From the NCBI GenBank assembly GCA_022575985.1, contig JAKSXM010000007.1, positions 2,110,501 to 2,174,500 of the forward strand: a stretch of 64,000 nt of DNA, read 5' to 3'. Position numbers and translations under genes: made by a program. The stretch comes from Anagrus nilaparvatae (lineage: Eukaryota; Arthropoda; Insecta; Hymenoptera; Mymaridae). The number at the start of each line of letters is the position of its first letter. Position 1 is the stretch's first letter. Positions 60,990 to 64,000 of the stretch are shown here, one piece after another. The notes under the pieces were generated by a model. The model saw only the letters and a list, made by a program, of their open reading frames with translations. It was not told the origin of the DNA and did no database searches.

Positions 60990-63440
60990 ACTATACCTAA
61001 GACCTATTTTTTTTTTAAATCCATCACAATAGGTACGAGTCATTCTGGATACCGTGTCATAGTATTGTCAGGTCAATTCTCCCAATCGGGCTGATTTTGA
61101 TGCTATCTTTTTATAAGTATAAAATATGTTTTCTCTGAAATTTTCAGCCCTCTGGGAGTTCAGAAACCCAAGTTATTCCCAAAAAAAGCTTTTTAGATTT
61201 TTTCGGTTTTTTTTAGCCAAAATTTAAATACATTTTTAAAATTGATTATATGATTAAAAAATATTAAAAAGACATAAAAAGTTGTAAAATTTTTCGCTGA
61301 ACCCGAATCTGAGGTTAGTTTTTTGAAACTTCGCTCTTTCGCTCCAATTGCGATCTTAGACTGAAGTCAGGAGAACTTGTTTGGCAAAAAAGCCATAATT
61401 TTTATAGGGCTCAAAAATTAATAGAATTAGTATAAATACTATATATTTTGATGCAGTAATATGCCGCTGAGTGGTTATATACCATTTAAAAAGCGCCAGA
61501 AGCATAATAATGGCTTTTTAAACCAAATTACAATAAATTTTTTTTGCGTCTAATAGTCTTTTGTAATTATGATTATCCTTCTATTCTACAACTGGGTGTT
61601 TTTGCGTAGCATATTTGTAACTGAAATATTTTAACCATATACTTATATTTATCATAATTTAATTTTTTAATTAAAGAATATAAAAAAACGTTTTTCAGTA
61701 TTTGGTATATAAAAGAATATAAGAAAAATTGAAAATGTTTATTTGTTTAAACAAATACGATCTGTTAATTTTTTGTAATTTTTGACTCATAAAAGCCTGA
61801 GATTTCTAATCTGGGCAATTTGGATCAAAATTCTGCTTGGCTCATATTGAAGATCATTCAATTCTAGATGGATTTATCGTGGGAAACTTTTCGCTAAAAC
61901 TCTTCAGTAATGAATTACAGCTCATAGTTAATAAATTTTAGAACATTTTTAACTTTTTTTAATAAAAAACCAGATTTAACTCATTACTGAAAAGATTTAA
62001 CGAAAAATTTCTTACGATACATCCATCTAGAATTAAATGATCTTCAATATGAGCCAATCAGAATTTCGATCTAAGTTGCCTAGATTTGGACATTTAGAAT
62101 TTAACGGGTCGTATTTGTTTGAACAAATAAACATTTTCAATTTTTTTTTTATATTCTTATACAAAATACCAAAAAAACTTTGATTCTTGAATTAAAAAAT
62201 TATAATAAATAAGTTATATGGTTATAAAATATTTCAGTTACAAACATGCTGCGCAAAAACCAACCAGTGTTGGATATAACGACCTTAAATGACTTTTTAA
62301 TGCTTTATATACATAAACTTGATATTTTTCAAAGATTTTCAGTCGATTAATTTCCGTGTCTCCAATATAATGCGTATCCATGTATATAATTAAAAATTAA
62401 AATTTTTTAAAATTGAGGTAAGTTAATTATATCATATTTAAACTACCAAGGAGAGTGTCAACTGTTTGGGAAGCCCGCATTTGCTTCAGGACAAGTTATG
62501 GTAAGACTAGGAACAACATTTTGAGACCTATAAAACCCATTTTAGTCATAAATTTCAATTTGGGCAGCAATAAAAAAATTGCTTATTTTTGGCCAAAAGC
62601 AGTCATTTAGTTTACTGACTCTAAAGATAAGAAAATTTATTGATAAAAAAATGCTGTTTACAGTGATTAAAAGCGGACACTTACACAAAGCAAATGAAAC
62701 CAATTAAAAGGTATTTGGTTGAATTAAAAGGGCCGCTGGATCCGCCGCTGAGCATAATTTAGAATACAGCCTAAAAAATCTTATCTTATAGCATAGAGCA
62801 CTGCTAGAGGATCTAATTTTTAGGCCTAGGAGGCTAGTTTAGGTAAATTGCGGATACAACAGATGTACCACAACCTGTCTTGAAGCAAATCGGCTTCCCA
62901 AACAGTTGACACTCTCTTTGTTAGTTTAAATAATTTTAATTTTTAATTATATACGCATGGCTACGCATTTTATTGGAGACACATGAATTAATGAACTGAA
63001 ATACTTTGAAAAATATCAAGTTTATTTAAATAAAGCATAAAAAAGTCATTTATGTATAAAAAATTTTATTTATCAACGTTGAAATTTTGCTAAAAAAGCC
63101 ATTAATATGCTTCTGACGCTTTTTAAATGGCATATAACCACCCAGCGACATTTACTACATCCAAATATTTAGTATTTATACCAATTATAATTGTTAATCA
63201 TCTAAAAGTTAATTATCTAGTCAATTTTAAAAATTTATTAACAAAAATTGGCTAAAAAACCGAAAAAATCTAAAAAGCTTCTTTTTAGCATAACTCGACT
63301 TCATGAGCATCTAGAGGGCTGAAAAATTTTCAGAAATTTTATTTTAAGCTTATTAAAAGGTGATGAAAAAATCAGCCTGATGGGAAGACTTGACCTGGCA
63401 GAATCACTGGGATCCGGGGCAGATTCTGGTTAGAATTTCT
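60990..63440. mobile_element. ~2.4-kb foldback element, interrupted
   Basis: Outer arms: about 61040-61230 pairs with about 63240-63430 (CTTTTTAGATTTTTTCGG and GAAATTTTCAGCCCTCT shared in complement). Middle arms: about 61440-61700 pairs with pieces at 62180-62290 and 63080-63170. Centre: 61800-61930 pairs with 61975-62110 (TGAAGATCATTCAATTCTAG and complement). The right half is split by another inverted-repeat element at about 62283-63060. Confidence 0.75.
62283..63060. mobile_element. ~780-bp TIR element nested in the foldback
   Basis: Arms about 62290-62510 and 62860-63060 pair: AAACTTGATATTTTTCAAAG, CAACTGTTTGGGAAGCC and their complements. It separates two parts of the host foldback's right arm that are contiguous in its left arm. 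Confidence 0.75.
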
Positions 63441-64000
63441 AACAACTTTTTCCATCACTCAATGAAAATCCTTGATTCATTTGGAAACTTGACTAAAGTC
63501 CTATTTTTAGGCAAATTTTAGAATTCCAAAATTTTTGTCTATAAGCTATGTATATTTTACTTTATTTTGTTTCTTTTTCAGAGTTTCAGTAACATCTTTA
63601 AATTTTGGTTAAAACAAGGAAATTGGTGAAATTTTCCCAGAAATCCCAGATGTTAAGAAATCTTTTCTTTTTCTGACCCTTTTTTTAATTCAATTAATAA
63701 TTAGAGTTAATATTACATGGTTGAACACTGGGCATTGTTTAAAAATATTTAGAAAAACGATTTTTGCAGGAAAAAATATTATTTATTATTAACGATTGCT
63801 TAATTTGATTTATCTACGTACATATAGATAAAATTTTCTAAAATCTGAATTTAATACCTCATTAGACGCTAATCGTACTTACTATATTTTTCGATTTAAC
63901 ACTTTGAAATTGAAAAAGAAAAAAAAATAGTTTTATGTAAAAGAAAAGATTTTGCATACTTATTATTTTCCTTAAAAAAAAAAATGATTAAAATTGAAAA
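63441..64000. other. Right edge, nothing recognised
   Basis: AT-rich, no open frame or repeat boundary that I can identify before the window ends. Confidence 0.4.

Overview
The window is AT-rich eukaryotic DNA from an insect. Gene content supports this: intron-bearing animal genes for cysteine dioxygenase and a DC-STAMP-domain membrane protein, a divergent insect ionotropic receptor (IR), a nardilysin-like coding block and insect-type transposons. The composition and the non-LTR fragment recall small, AT-rich parasitoid-wasp genomes, but the wasp assignment is inference only. All gene models were read by eye, choosing splice sites that keep the frame open and match known families.

Layout. 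1-3165: three adjacent tandem arrays (about 55, 134 and 60 bp units). 3177-12888: a 9.7-kb DNA transposon with identical 218-bp terminal inverted repeats (TIRs), carrying a broken multi-exon transposase-like gene on the minus strand. 13049-16662: dispersed repeats, a foldback element, a satellite built on TACGG/CCGTA, and a hairpin. 18139-20439: an intronless nardilysin-like reading frame lacking the N-terminal catalytic domain. 21057-24660: three kinds of inverted-repeat elements. 27188-34666: a 13-exon DCST1/2-type (sneaky-like) gene of 1,081 codons whose tenth intron carries a 2.2-kb PIF/Harbinger-like element filled with a minisatellite. 34960-35805: a dead non-LTR retrotransposon tail. 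39888-45260: an IR gene split by a 3.5-kb palindromic transposon, itself interrupted by a 1.2-kb hAT-like element. 45363-55090: further hairpin elements, a foldback element with an 18-G run, and head-to-tail Helitron-like units. 55857-60711: a five-exon cysteine dioxygenase gene. 60990-63440: a large foldback with another inverted-repeat element nested in it.

The host genes show no common pathway. The main theme is the density of long inverted-repeat (foldback) DNA, several copies nested, one disrupting a receptor gene and others sitting in introns. The most informative loci are the intact-TIR transposon with its decayed transposase, the split IR gene whose frame is restored by removing the insert, the N-terminally truncated nardilysin frame, and the tandem Helitron-like units.
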